From: Hwanghaeella sp964350445
GTDB taxonomy: Bacteria > Pseudomonadota > Alphaproteobacteria > UBA8366 > Aestuariispiraceae
Length of the DNA: 64,000 nt
Direction: 5' to 3'
Assembly: GCA_964350445.1 (NCBI GenBank)
Contig: CAYGKA010000003.1
Location: forward strand, 62,001-126,000
Shown here in pieces: positions 26,264-34,727 of this stretch. Both the position numbers and the translations under genes were made by a program. The first letter of the stretch is position 1; each line of letters opens with the position of its first letter. The notes under the pieces are model-generated. The model did not search any database. It was given only the letters and a program-made list of their open reading frames with translations, and was not told where the DNA came from.

Positions 26264-26867
26264 GGGCGGGATCGTCCTTCATCCGGACATAGTCGGGGAT
26301 GATCCGACGCACATTCTCGATCGTGCGGGCATGGGCGACGACGCGCTTCAACTCGCTGTCGTTCTGCGCGATACCGAAAAGATAGACCGTGCCGTCGACG
26401 ACCTCGGCCGAATAATTCACCGCCTTGACCTGTGAATCGAGCGTCATCTTGGTGCGCAGCTGGGTGGCGATCCAGGCATCCTTGCCCTTGTCGGCCAGCC
26501 CGTCATCCGACGTTCCGATGCGGATCTCGTTGATGACCTCGACGACGTCTTCTTCCTGCCAGGCGAGGCGGACGGCTTCGACCCGGAACTCCGGATTCTC
26601 GACCCGGCCGGTTAACAGCACGCGCCCTTCCACCACTTCCACATTGACCGCGCTGAAAGCGTCCAGGTTGTAGTCGAACAGGCTTTTGGAGATCGCGGTT
26701 TCCGTCACGCGGTCTTTGACGCCCTGTTTGAAACCGCGTTCCTCAAGGGCGACGGAACCCACCGTGGCCCCGGCGCCGACGGCGACGCCGACCGGCGTGC
26801 AGGCGGAAACAGAGAGCGCAGCGCCGGAAGCGGCGGAAATCAGCAGAAGCTTAAGTTTTTGGCGCAT
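26253..26867 (-). CDS. BON-domain lipoprotein
   Basis: A 204-residue secreted lipoprotein. From the ATG at 26867 the protein has a basic start, a hydrophobic stretch and the lipobox VSAC with Cys23. Two BON domains follow (about 55-120 and 130-195), as in OsmY/YraP-type envelope proteins. It probably sits in the outer membrane or periplasm and supports envelope integrity. It overlaps the SirB1-like gene start, so the two are likely co-transcribed. Confidence 0.85.
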   Translation of the reverse strand: MRQKLKLLLISAASGAALSVSACTPVGVAVGAGATVGSVALEERGFKQGVKDRVTETAISKSLFDYNLDAFSAVNVEVVEGRVLLTGRVENPEFRVEAVRLAWQEEDVVEVINEIRIGTSDDGLADKGKDAWIATQLRTKMTLDSQVKAVNYSAEVVDGTVYLFGIAQNDSELKRVVAHARTIENVRRIIPDYVRMKDDPARAG

Positions 26868-26969
26868 CGGTCCGGTCCGGAAAATTGATGTCGAACAATG
26901 CCTCATTAGGAGCCTGAGTCCCCATAGGATTCAAGGCCGGTCCGAAAATCGCAATTCCCCAATGAATGC

Positions 26970-27007
26970 AAAAAGGGCGGCCCCGCTCGACGCGGGGACC
27001 GCCCTTT
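26970..27007 (-). terminator. Intrinsic terminator of pnp
   Basis: On the minus strand, AAAGGGCGGTCCCCGC and its complement form a long stem with a short loop, followed by TTTTT. It begins about 30 bp past the pnp stop. Confidence 0.85.
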
Positions 27008-27038
27008 CCACAACAAATGTTAAAAACCGAGCCCGGAA

Positions 27039-29219
27039 TTAGTCCCGGCGGCGCGGCCGACGCTGCGGACGGCGTTCGCCGCCTTCATCGCCGCTATCTT
27101 CCTTCGGCGGGCGCGTGTCTTCCAGTTCTTCACCGGTTTCCTGGTTGACCACACGCATGGACAGGCGAACCTTGCCGCGATCGTCGATGCCCAGGCATTT
27201 GACGTAGACTTCATCGCCTTCGTTGCACACATCGGTGACCTGCGCGGTGCGCCCGTCAGCCAGTTCGGAGATGTGCACCAAACCGTCGCGGCTGCCCATG
27301 AAGTTCACGAACGCGCCGAAATCGACGACCTTCACGACCTTGCCCTTGTAGATCACGCCCGGCTCCGGCTCCGCAACGATGGACATGATCCAGTCCAGCG
27401 CGGCCTGACCGGCGGATTCATCGACCGCCGCGACCTTGATCGTGCCGTCGTCCTCGATGTCGATCTTCGCGCCGGTGGTTTCGGTGATCTCACGGATCAC
27501 CTTGCCGCCCGTGCCGATCACTTCGCGGATCTTTTCGCGCGGGATGGTGATGGTGGTGATGCGCGGCGCCGTCGACGCGACCGACTCACGGCCCGAGGTG
27601 ATGACCTTGGCCATCTCGTTCAGGATGTGGATGCGGCCGTCCTTCGCCTGTGCCAGAGCGGTCTTCATGATGTCCTCGGTGATCGAGGTGATCTTGATGT
27701 CCATCTGAAGCGAAGTGATGCCGTTTTCCGTACCCGCGACCTTGAAGTCCATGTCGCCCAGGTGATCTTCGTCACCCAGGATGTCGGACAGGACGGCAAC
27801 GCCTTCCGGATCCTTGATCAGGCCCATGGCGATACCGGCGCAGGACGCCTTCATCGGCACGCCGGCATCCATCAGCGCCATCGAGGTGCCGCAGACCGTG
27901 GCCATCGAGGAGGAACCGTTGGATTCGGTGATCTCGGACACGACGCGAACCGTGTAGGGGAAATCTTCCCGTTCCGGCAGCATCGGGTGGATGGCGCGCC
28001 ATGCGAGCTTGCCGTGGCCGATTTCGCGGCGGCCCGGCGATCCCATGCGGCCCGCTTCACCGACCGAATAGGGCGGGAAGTTGTAATGCAGCATGAAGTT
28101 TTCGCGGTACTCGCCTTCCAGCGCGTCGATGATCTGTTCGTCCTGGCCGGTGCCCAGCGTGGTCACGACCAGCGCCTGGGTTTCGCCACGGGTGAACAGC
28201 GCGCTGCCATGGGAGCGTTCCAGAACGCCGACCTGGCAATCGATCTGACGGACATCGGTGGTCGACCGGCCGTCGATACGCTTGCCGGTCTTCAGGATGT
28301 TACCGCGGACGACCTTGGATTCCAGACCCTTGAAGGCCTTGCTCGCCAGTTCGACGGAAAGACCTTCTTCCTCGATCTTGGCCAACGCGTCGGCCTTCGC
28401 CTGCGATACGGCGGCGACACGATCGACCTTGGTGGTGATCGCATAGGCTTTCTGCAGGCTTTCTTCGGCGATTTCCGCCAGACGGGCGGCAACCTTGCCG
28501 GCTTCCGGGTCGGCTTCCGGCAGATCGTAGGGTTCCTTGGCGCATTCTTCGGCCAGCGCGATGATCGCGTCGATCACCGGTTGGAAGCCGCGATGGGCGG
28601 TCATGACCGCGTCCAGCATCTGCTCTTCGCTCAGCTCCTGGACTTCGGATTCGACCATCAGCACGCCTTCCTGCGTACCGGCGACGACCAGGTCGAGCTT
28701 GCTGTCGGCCATCTGGTCCTGCGTCGGGTTCAGGACGGTTTCGCCGTCGATGAAGCCGATGCGCGCGGCGCCGATCGGGCCCATGAAGGGCGCGCCGGAA
28801 ATTGTCAGCGCGGCGCTGGCGCCGATCATGGCGACGACGTCCGGGTTGTTTTCCATGTCATGCGACAGGACCGTGCAGACGACCTGGGTTTCGTTGCGGA
28901 AACCGCTGACGAAAAGCGGACGGATCGGACGGTCGATCAGGCGCGAGGTCAGCGTTTCTTTTTCGCTGGGGCGTCCTTCGCGTTTGAAGAAGCCACCCGG
29001 AATCTTGCCGGCGGCGAAAGTCTTTTCCTGGTAATTGACGGTCAGCGGGAAAAAGTCGATGCCGACACGGGGGGACTTGGCGAACACGGCCGTGCACAGA
29101 ACCTTCGTGCCGCCGTAACTGGCCAAGACGGCGCCATCCGCCTGACGGGCGATGCGCCCGGATTCCAGGGTAAGCGTGCGCCCGCCCCATTCGATTTCTT
29201 TTTTGTGGGTGTTGAACAT
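27039..29219 (-). CDS. pnp: Polynucleotide phosphorylase
   Basis: A 726-residue 3'-5' exoribonuclease of the degradosome that uses phosphate. Two RNase PH domains are present: the first starts with EWGGRTLTLESGRIARQADG, the second contains LFTRGETQALV. A helical linker separates them. The KH domain is IREVIGTGGKVIREITETTG (about 555-615) and the S1 domain follows (about 625-695). The C-terminus is short and Arg-rich. It lies downstream of rpsO, as usual, with a terminator between them. Confidence 0.98.
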   Translation of the reverse strand: MFNTHKKEIEWGGRTLTLESGRIARQADGAVLASYGGTKVLCTAVFAKSPRVGIDFFPLTVNYQEKTFAAGKIPGGFFKREGRPSEKETLTSRLIDRPIRPLFVSGFRNETQVVCTVLSHDMENNPDVVAMIGASAALTISGAPFMGPIGAARIGFIDGETVLNPTQDQMADSKLDLVVAGTQEGVLMVESEVQELSEEQMLDAVMTAHRGFQPVIDAIIALAEECAKEPYDLPEADPEAGKVAARLAEIAEESLQKAYAITTKVDRVAAVSQAKADALAKIEEEGLSVELASKAFKGLESKVVRGNILKTGKRIDGRSTTDVRQIDCQVGVLERSHGSALFTRGETQALVVTTLGTGQDEQIIDALEGEYRENFMLHYNFPPYSVGEAGRMGSPGRREIGHGKLAWRAIHPMLPEREDFPYTVRVVSEITESNGSSSMATVCGTSMALMDAGVPMKASCAGIAMGLIKDPEGVAVLSDILGDEDHLGDMDFKVAGTENGITSLQMDIKITSITEDIMKTALAQAKDGRIHILNEMAKVITSGRESVASTAPRITTITIPREKIREVIGTGGKVIREITETTGAKIDIEDDGTIKVAAVDESAGQAALDWIMSIVAEPEPGVIYKGKVVKVVDFGAFVNFMGSRDGLVHISELADGRTAQVTDVCNEGDEVYVKCLGIDDRGKVRLSMRVVNQETGEELEDTRPPKEDSGDEGGERRPQRRPRRRD

Positions 29220-29568
29220 CTGTTCGTTTCTTCCTTCACATACCTACGTTAGCCGCCCCGCCTCATTGCGGTAACGGCAGGAACGCCCTGCCCTCTGCTA
29301 CACGATCCGCGACCCGGGCTTCGTAATCTCACAGCGCCCGAAAATCGACATGCCGGCGCGTTTCGCCGGCGGCCACGGATGGGATCGAACGCACGATATC
29401 CGCCGGGGCGCTCACGCCGCGACGGACCAACGTCCGATAAAAGCCATGGGAGAGACTGTTCCTCCTGTTCGGCCCGAAACTACCAACACGGAGGTCTGAT
29501 AAATCGTGCGGCACGGGCCATGCGAAAAGGGGCGCCGGTTGAACCGCGCGCCCCTTGCCATCGACGGA
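29220..29568. other. 349-bp rpsO-pnp intergenic region
   Basis: It holds the rpsO terminator (29525-29556) and probably the pnp promoter and leader. A GCCGGCG-rich inverted repeat lies near 29352-29371. No gene was found. The rpsO-pnp leader is a known site of RNase III/PNPase autoregulation in other bacteria; that is not shown here. Confidence 0.5.
29525..29556 (-). terminator. Intrinsic terminator of rpsO
   Basis: The arms AAGGGGCGC / GCGCCCCTT pair around a 12-base loop, followed by TTTT on the minus strand. It begins about 13 bp past the rpsO stop. Confidence 0.7.
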
Positions 29569-29838
29569 TTAGCGCCGAATTCCGAGTTCCCCGATCAGGG
29601 TCTTGTAACGCGCTTCGTCTTTCTTGCGGACATAGTCCAGAAGACGGCGGCGCTTGCCGACCATCACCAGCAGACCGCGGCGGGAATGGAAATCCTTCGC
29701 ATGGGTCTTCAGGTGTTCGGTAAGGTTGGTGATCCGTTCGGTCAAAATCGCGACCTGAACTTCGGGGGAGCCGGTGTCTTTTTCAGCACCGGCGAATTTC
29801 TGGATAACTTCCGCCTTGCGGTCAGCAGTAATCGACAT
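29569..29838 (-). CDS. rpsO: 30S ribosomal protein S15
   Basis: An 89-residue protein with the S15 signature: GSPEVQVAILTERITNLTEH, then SRRGLLVMVGKRRRLLDYV and the C-terminal GELGIRR. The ATG at 29838 gives the standard length. A frame open further upstream adds 40 unrelated residues and is rejected. S15 binds 16S rRNA early in 30S assembly. Confidence 0.98.
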   Translation of the reverse strand: MSITADRKAEVIQKFAGAEKDTGSPEVQVAILTERITNLTEHLKTHAKDFHSRRGLLVMVGKRRRLLDYVRKKDEARYKTLIGELGIRR

Positions 29839-29869
29839 ACTCAATAGTCCTTTCGCGGCATCGCGGTTT

Positions 29870-30859
29870 TCATAAATTAAACAGGCGAACCGGGTGCAAT
29901 GCGCCCTTCTCGAAACGGACCATGGCCAGAGCGTCCCCGGCCAAGGTCGCCAGGACAATGTCGCCCGGGCCTATGCCGTTCACTCTTTCGAGGTCCAGTT
30001 TGCGAAGAAGGGATACCGCCTGACCATTCCGCAGGCGCATCGCTTCCGTCTCGCTCAAGGCAATCGCCGGGATGCCGTCCAGCGCTGCCTGCAACGGCAA
30101 TAAATGCCGCTGACGCGCGGCCTTATGCGCGTTTTCCCCAGAAGCTTCAAGAAAAATCCGTGCTTCCTGCGAATTGGGCGTTTCTTTCGCCGAATCCGGG
30201 TTGAATTCGGCCAAAGGAACCGCGTTTTCAGCCTTGAACGGACCGACACGGGTCCGCCGCAGCCGGACGATATGCGCGACGGTGCCGAGCGTCCTGGCCA
30301 GATCGCGGCCGATCGACCGGACATAGGTTCCCTTGCCGCAAGTCATGACGAACCGCGCATGGTCGGCGTCCGGCATGTCGATCAGCGCCAGGTCGATCAC
30401 CTCGACCTGGCGGGCGGTCAATTCAGGCGGTTCTCCGGACCGGGCCAGATCATAGGCGCGCTTTCCGTCCACCTTGATCGCGGAATAGGCCGGCGGGATC
30501 TGTTCGATGCTGCCGATGAATTCGGGAAGCGCGGCTTCGATGGCCTCCCGGTCGGGCCGAACGGGGGATGTGGCGGTGGGCTCACCGTCGATATCCAGCG
30601 TGTCGGTCTCGGTTCCCCAGGCGACGGTGAATTCGTAGGTCTTCAATCCGTCGACGATATGGGTCATCGTCTTGGTCGCTTCACCCAGCGCAATGGGCAG
30701 AACGCCGCTGGCGAAGGGGTCCAGCGTGCCCGCATGCCCGGCCTTCTTGGCGTTGAAACTGCGGCGCACCTGATTGACCGTCGGCGTCGAGCCGATGCCC
30801 GCCGGTTTGTCGACTATGACCCAGCCGTTAACCGGGTCGCCTTTACGTTTGCGCGCCAT
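29870..30859 (-). CDS. truB: tRNA pseudouridine-55 synthase
   Basis: A 329-residue enzyme that makes pseudouridine at position 55 of tRNA. The catalytic Asp47 is in AGHAGTLDPFASGVLPIALG. The motifs YSAIKVDGKRAYDLAR and CGKGTYVRSIGRDLA follow in order. It starts 14 bp after rbfA on the same strand and is followed by rpsO with a 31-bp gap, matching the usual operon. Confidence 0.97.
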   Translation of the reverse strand: MARKRKGDPVNGWVIVDKPAGIGSTPTVNQVRRSFNAKKAGHAGTLDPFASGVLPIALGEATKTMTHIVDGLKTYEFTVAWGTETDTLDIDGEPTATSPVRPDREAIEAALPEFIGSIEQIPPAYSAIKVDGKRAYDLARSGEPPELTARQVEVIDLALIDMPDADHARFVMTCGKGTYVRSIGRDLARTLGTVAHIVRLRRTRVGPFKAENAVPLAEFNPDSAKETPNSQEARIFLEASGENAHKAARQRHLLPLQAALDGIPAIALSETEAMRLRNGQAVSLLRKLDLERVNGIGPGDIVLATLAGDALAMVRFEKGALHPVRLFNL

Positions 30860-30873
30860 GATTGGGGGAAAGC

Positions 30874-31326
30874 TTACCTGTCGGCCGTGTCGGAAGCATC
30901 ATCTTCCGGGTCGCCCTGGGCGTCGCCATCATCATCGGCATCGTGATCCCCATGGATATCATGGGCGACCGCGGGGTCGCGCAGGGCGGCATCGATTTTC
31001 GCGAACTCGTCGAAGGAGGTATCGGCCTTGAACGAGAAGTCCGGCATGAATTTCAGGTGCACGCGCTTGGCGACCTCGCCGCGCAGGAAGCGCGACGCGC
31101 GCGCCAGGGCGGCCAGGATCGCCTTCATGTCGCCGCCGCCGAGCGGGCTGACGAAGACGGTCGCGTTGCGCAGGTCCGGGCTCGGCCGCACTTCGGTGAC
31201 GGTCAGGATGACGCCCGACAGGGCGGGGTCGCGAAACCCCTCGCGCTGCAACACCTGCGACAGGGCGTGGCGAAGTTCTTCGCCGACGCGCAACTGCCGC
31301 TGGGACGGGCCTTTTCCGCGGTTCAT
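30874..31326 (-). CDS. rbfA: Ribosome-binding factor A
   Basis: A 150-residue 30S maturation factor. It shows QRQLRVGEELRHALSQVLQ and ILTVTEVRPSPDLRNATVFV, the KH-like core. The last 25 or so residues are Asp-rich (DHDADDDGDAQGD) and beyond the conserved domain. It lies between infB and truB with short gaps. Confidence 0.95.
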   Translation of the reverse strand: MNRGKGPSQRQLRVGEELRHALSQVLQREGFRDPALSGVILTVTEVRPSPDLRNATVFVSPLGGGDMKAILAALARASRFLRGEVAKRVHLKFMPDFSFKADTSFDEFAKIDAALRDPAVAHDIHGDHDADDDGDAQGDPEDDASDTADR

Positions 31327-31407
31327 GCTTGATATCCGTAACGTTTCAGCGGCCCGGATTGCCAGGGCGGAACCCTGGCGCAGATCCGGGCGGCCGGCCG
31401 CGCGCCG

Positions 31408-33954
31408 TTACAGCGCGCGGGCGATTTCCTCGACCTCGTAACATTCGATCATGTCACCGGCCTTGATGTCGTCATAGTTTTCGAACGCCATGCCGCATTC
31501 ATAGCCGTGCTGCACTTCGCGGACATCGTCCTTGAACCGCTTCAGCTGCTTCAGCGCGCCTTCGTGGATGACGACGTCGTCGCGCAGCAGGCGAACCTTG
31601 GCGCCGCGCTTGACCATGCCTTCCGTGACCATGCACCCGCCGATCTTGCCGACCTTGGTGATGTTGAAGACTTCGCGGATTTCCGCGTAGCCCAGGAAGT
31701 TTTCGCGTCTCTCCGGCGCCAACAGACCGCCCATGATCTGTTTCGCGTCGTCGATGACATCGTAGATCACCGAGTAGTAGCGGATGTCGACCCCGTTGGT
31801 CCGCGACAGTTCGCGGGCCTGCGGGTTGGCGCGGACGTTGAAGCCGATGATGATCCCGCTGGTCGAATTGGCCAGGATGACGTCGGATTCTGTTATCCCG
31901 CCGACGGCCCCGTGCAACACGCGGACCTTGACTTCCTCGGTCCCCAGCTTGTCGAGCGAGGACATGATGGCTTCCAGCGATCCCTGCACGTCGGCCTTGA
32001 TGACGACCGGCAGTTCCTTGATTTCGCCCGCCTTGATCTGGTTGAACATCTGCTCCAGCGTACCGCGCGCGGCCACTGTCGTAGAGGCTTCGCGGTTCTT
32101 GCGCTGACGATATTCGGCGATTTCCCGGCACTTGGCTTCGTCTTCCAACACGGCGAAATCGTCGCCCGCGGACGGCGTGCCCTGAATGCCCAGAACCTCG
32201 ACCGGCATGGACGGACCCGCTTCCTTGACGTTCCGGCCCTTGTCGTCGATCAGCGCGCGGACACGACCCCACTCGGCGCCGGCCACGAAGGTGTCTCCCA
32301 CCTTCAGCGTACCGTGCTGGATCAACACCGTGGCAACGGAGCCGCGGCCTTTTTCCAACTTGGCTTCGACGACGGCACCTTCCGCGTTGCGGTTGGGGTT
32401 CGCCTTCAACTCAAGCAGTTCGGCCTGAAGCAGGATCATTTCCTCAAGCTTGTCGAGGTTGGTGCCCTTCAAGGCCGAGACTTCGACGGTGATGATATCG
32501 CCGCCCAGTTCTTCGGCGACCAATTCGTGGTCCAGAAGCTGGGTCCGGACCTTGGCGGGATCGGCGCCCTGCTTGTCGCACTTGTTGATGGCGACGATGA
32601 TCGGGGCCTTGGCCGCCTTGGCGTGGTTGATCGCTTCCACCGTCTGCGGACGGAGGCCGTCATCGGCCGCGACGACCAGGATGACGATATCGGTCACGTT
32701 CGCACCGCGCTGACGCATGGCGGTGAAGGCTTCGTGGCCGGGCGTATCCAGGAAGGTGATGTGATTGCCGCTGGACAGCTCAACCTGATAGGCGCCGATA
32801 TGCTGTGTGATGCCGCCGGCTTCGCCGGAGACGACGTCGGTCTTGCGCAGGGCATCCAGAAGCGAGGTCTTGCCGTGATCGACATGGCCCATGACCGTCA
32901 CAACCGGCGCACGCGGCTGCTGAAGATCTTCCGGATCTTCCTGATGCTGGATCAGGGCGTGTTCGACATCGGACTCGGAAACGCGCTTCAGCCTGTGGCC
33001 GAATTCACTGACGACAAGCTCCGCCGTGTCGGCGTCGATCACCTGGTTCACGGTGGCCATGACACCAAGTCTCATCAGCGTCTTCACGACGTCGCCGCCG
33101 CGTTCGGCCATACGGTTCGCCAGGTCGGCGACGGTGATGGCTTCGGGAACCACCACTTCGCGGATGACCTTCTCGGACCGGGCCAGCATTTCCTTGTTCT
33201 GCTGCTTTTCCCGCTCGCGGGCGCGGCGCAGGGCGGCCAGGGACCGGCCGCGTTCTTGGCCGTCATCGGCTTCCAGCGCCTGGGTGATGGTCAGCTTGCC
33301 CTGGCGGCGGCGGGGTTCGCCACGGGGACGCGCCGGGGTCTGCCGCTGCTTGTCGCGGTCGTCCTGCTTCGGTGCGGATTCCTTTTCCCGGGCGCGCTTG
33401 GCGGCCAGTTCCGCACCTTCCGGATCGAGGATCTCGGCCGGTGCTTCCGCGGGGGTAATAATCTTCGGACCGGGCTTCGCGGCGGGCTTCGAGGGGCTGG
33501 GCTGACGCGCGGTTTCCTGCACCGCGGTGCGGGCGGCTTCCTCGGCCTGGCGGCGCTCTTCTTCTTCCGCCTTGCGGCGTTCTTCGGCTTCGCGGGCTTC
33601 GCGTTGTTCGGTCGCGCGGCGTTCCTGTTCGCGCAACGACTGCTGACGCTCTTCCTCGACCTGCGCCGCCCCTTCAAGGGCTTTCATGCGGCGATCGCGT
33701 TCCGCGGGCGAAAGGCCTTCCAGCGCATGCGGGTCCTGGATCCGGCCTTTCCCGCCGTCGGCGCCGACGCGTTCCATCCTGCCGGATTCGTTCCGTTCGA
33801 AGGTCCGCTTGCGCTTCTTCTCGACTTTGACGGTTTTCGTTCTGCCATGGCTGAAGCTCTGGCGAACCTGTCCGCTATCGACGGTCTTCTGCAGTTCCAA
33901 CCGCCCGGGCTTGCCCAGGGTCAGTTTGCCGCCGTTATCCTTGCTGTCACTCAT
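31408..33954 (-). CDS. infB: Translation initiation factor IF-2
   Basis: An 848-residue GTPase that positions initiator tRNA on the 30S subunit. It begins with an IF2-associated segment (LTLGKPGRLELQKTVDSGQV), then a charged Glu/Arg/Lys coiled-coil linker (about 60-280). The GTPase motifs are VVTVMGHVDHGKTSLLDAL (G1, near 353), DTPGHEAF (G3) and NKCDK (G4), followed by the C-terminal beta-barrel domains. The ATG at 33954 starts the IF2-specific sequence; a longer open frame to 34077 overlaps the ylxR gene and is rejected. Confidence 0.98.
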   Translation of the reverse strand: MSDSKDNGGKLTLGKPGRLELQKTVDSGQVRQSFSHGRTKTVKVEKKRKRTFERNESGRMERVGADGGKGRIQDPHALEGLSPAERDRRMKALEGAAQVEEERQQSLREQERRATEQREAREAEERRKAEEEERRQAEEAARTAVQETARQPSPSKPAAKPGPKIITPAEAPAEILDPEGAELAAKRAREKESAPKQDDRDKQRQTPARPRGEPRRRQGKLTITQALEADDGQERGRSLAALRRAREREKQQNKEMLARSEKVIREVVVPEAITVADLANRMAERGGDVVKTLMRLGVMATVNQVIDADTAELVVSEFGHRLKRVSESDVEHALIQHQEDPEDLQQPRAPVVTVMGHVDHGKTSLLDALRKTDVVSGEAGGITQHIGAYQVELSSGNHITFLDTPGHEAFTAMRQRGANVTDIVILVVAADDGLRPQTVEAINHAKAAKAPIIVAINKCDKQGADPAKVRTQLLDHELVAEELGGDIITVEVSALKGTNLDKLEEMILLQAELLELKANPNRNAEGAVVEAKLEKGRGSVATVLIQHGTLKVGDTFVAGAEWGRVRALIDDKGRNVKEAGPSMPVEVLGIQGTPSAGDDFAVLEDEAKCREIAEYRQRKNREASTTVAARGTLEQMFNQIKAGEIKELPVVIKADVQGSLEAIMSSLDKLGTEEVKVRVLHGAVGGITESDVILANSTSGIIIGFNVRANPQARELSRTNGVDIRYYSVIYDVIDDAKQIMGGLLAPERRENFLGYAEIREVFNITKVGKIGGCMVTEGMVKRGAKVRLLRDDVVIHEGALKQLKRFKDDVREVQHGYECGMAFENYDDIKAGDMIECYEVEEIARAL

Positions 33955-33956
33955 AC

Positions 33957-34679
33957 TTACTTCCCTTCGCCTCCGGTCGGGTCGGTCACGACCAGCGTCT
34001 CTGCCACCCGAAAACCGGACAACCTTTTCACTTCGCGCAGGAAGGCGCCGGACAGGCCCCCCCGCATCAATACACAATGCACCGCCTCAGCCCGGCCGAA
34101 TGCGCGGCCGAGTTCATCTCGGTCCAGGCAATCAACCCGGGGGCAGTCGACATTAGCCGCACCGCCCCGATGGCGGTCCAGTTTCCCGACGCCGTCCGAG
34201 CCGGCGTCTCTGGCGGATACGTAAATGGCGGCATAGCCGCTTTTCAGCGCGGCGCCGGCCTTTTCAAAGCCGGTAACCGCTTCCCCCGCGCGCCTGGCCA
34301 GCGATAGCAGATCGGTACATCTGCGCACCAGCAGGTTCTCTACCCGGTCGGTCAAATCACGAGGAATGTCAACCTGCCGCCGTGCCGCGCGGCTGAAAGA
34401 TTTCCGCTTGCACGCTTCGTCCAACGCCTTGCGGTTGGCGGCGACCCAAAGGCCGCGGCCGGGCAGCTTGCCGGCGAGGTCGGGCGTAACCACGTCGTCC
34501 GGCGCAATGACGAAACGGATCAACTCGTCTTTCGGACGCACCTCTCCCGTCGCGATGCATTTCCGCATCGGGCCGTCAGTCGAACACTGCGCGTCGGGAT
34601 CGGAGTCATGACCGGAATCATGACTGCCGGGTCCAATCGGCGTTTGTTCGGTCGCTATATGTTGGTCGCCAGTCAGCAC
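33957..34679 (-). CDS. YlxR (DUF448) RNA-binding protein fused to an L7Ae-like domain
   Basis: A 240-residue protein. The YlxR fold (about 36-110) shows RKCIATGEVRPKDELIRFV and GRGLWVAANR. The second half (about 115-225) is L7Ae/YlxQ-like, with LLSLARRAGEAVTGFEKA. Such fusions between nusA and infB are usual in alphaproteobacteria. The GTG at 34679 follows AGGA by five bases. It probably binds RNA during transcription or translation, but its exact role is not known. Confidence 0.88.
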   Translation of the reverse strand: MLTGDQHIATEQTPIGPGSHDSGHDSDPDAQCSTDGPMRKCIATGEVRPKDELIRFVIAPDDVVTPDLAGKLPGRGLWVAANRKALDEACKRKSFSRAARRQVDIPRDLTDRVENLLVRRCTDLLSLARRAGEAVTGFEKAGAALKSGYAAIYVSARDAGSDGVGKLDRHRGGAANVDCPRVDCLDRDELGRAFGRAEAVHCVLMRGGLSGAFLREVKRLSGFRVAETLVVTDPTGGEGK

Positions 34680-34727
34680 GTCGTCCTGTTGTCCACCTCA
34701 AAAACCCTGTCTTGGCCAAGCCAAGCA

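Noticed and set aside
27273..29252. 659-codon open frame opposite pnp
   Set aside because: An antisense shadow of pnp; the minus frame has all PNPase domains.
29380..29410. tRNA-like T-loop (GATCGAAC)
   Set aside because: No acceptor stem, anticodon stem or CCA-proximal pairing can be built around it.
33955..34077. Longer N-terminus for IF-2 starting at 34077
   Set aside because: The added 41 residues overlap the YlxR-L7Ae gene and lack IF-2 character; the ATG at 33954 begins the conserved sequence.
31507..34224. 905-codon open frame on the plus strand opposite infB
   Set aside because: It is a shadow of infB caused by high GC at third codon positions; its composition has no domain character while the minus strand is clear IF-2.
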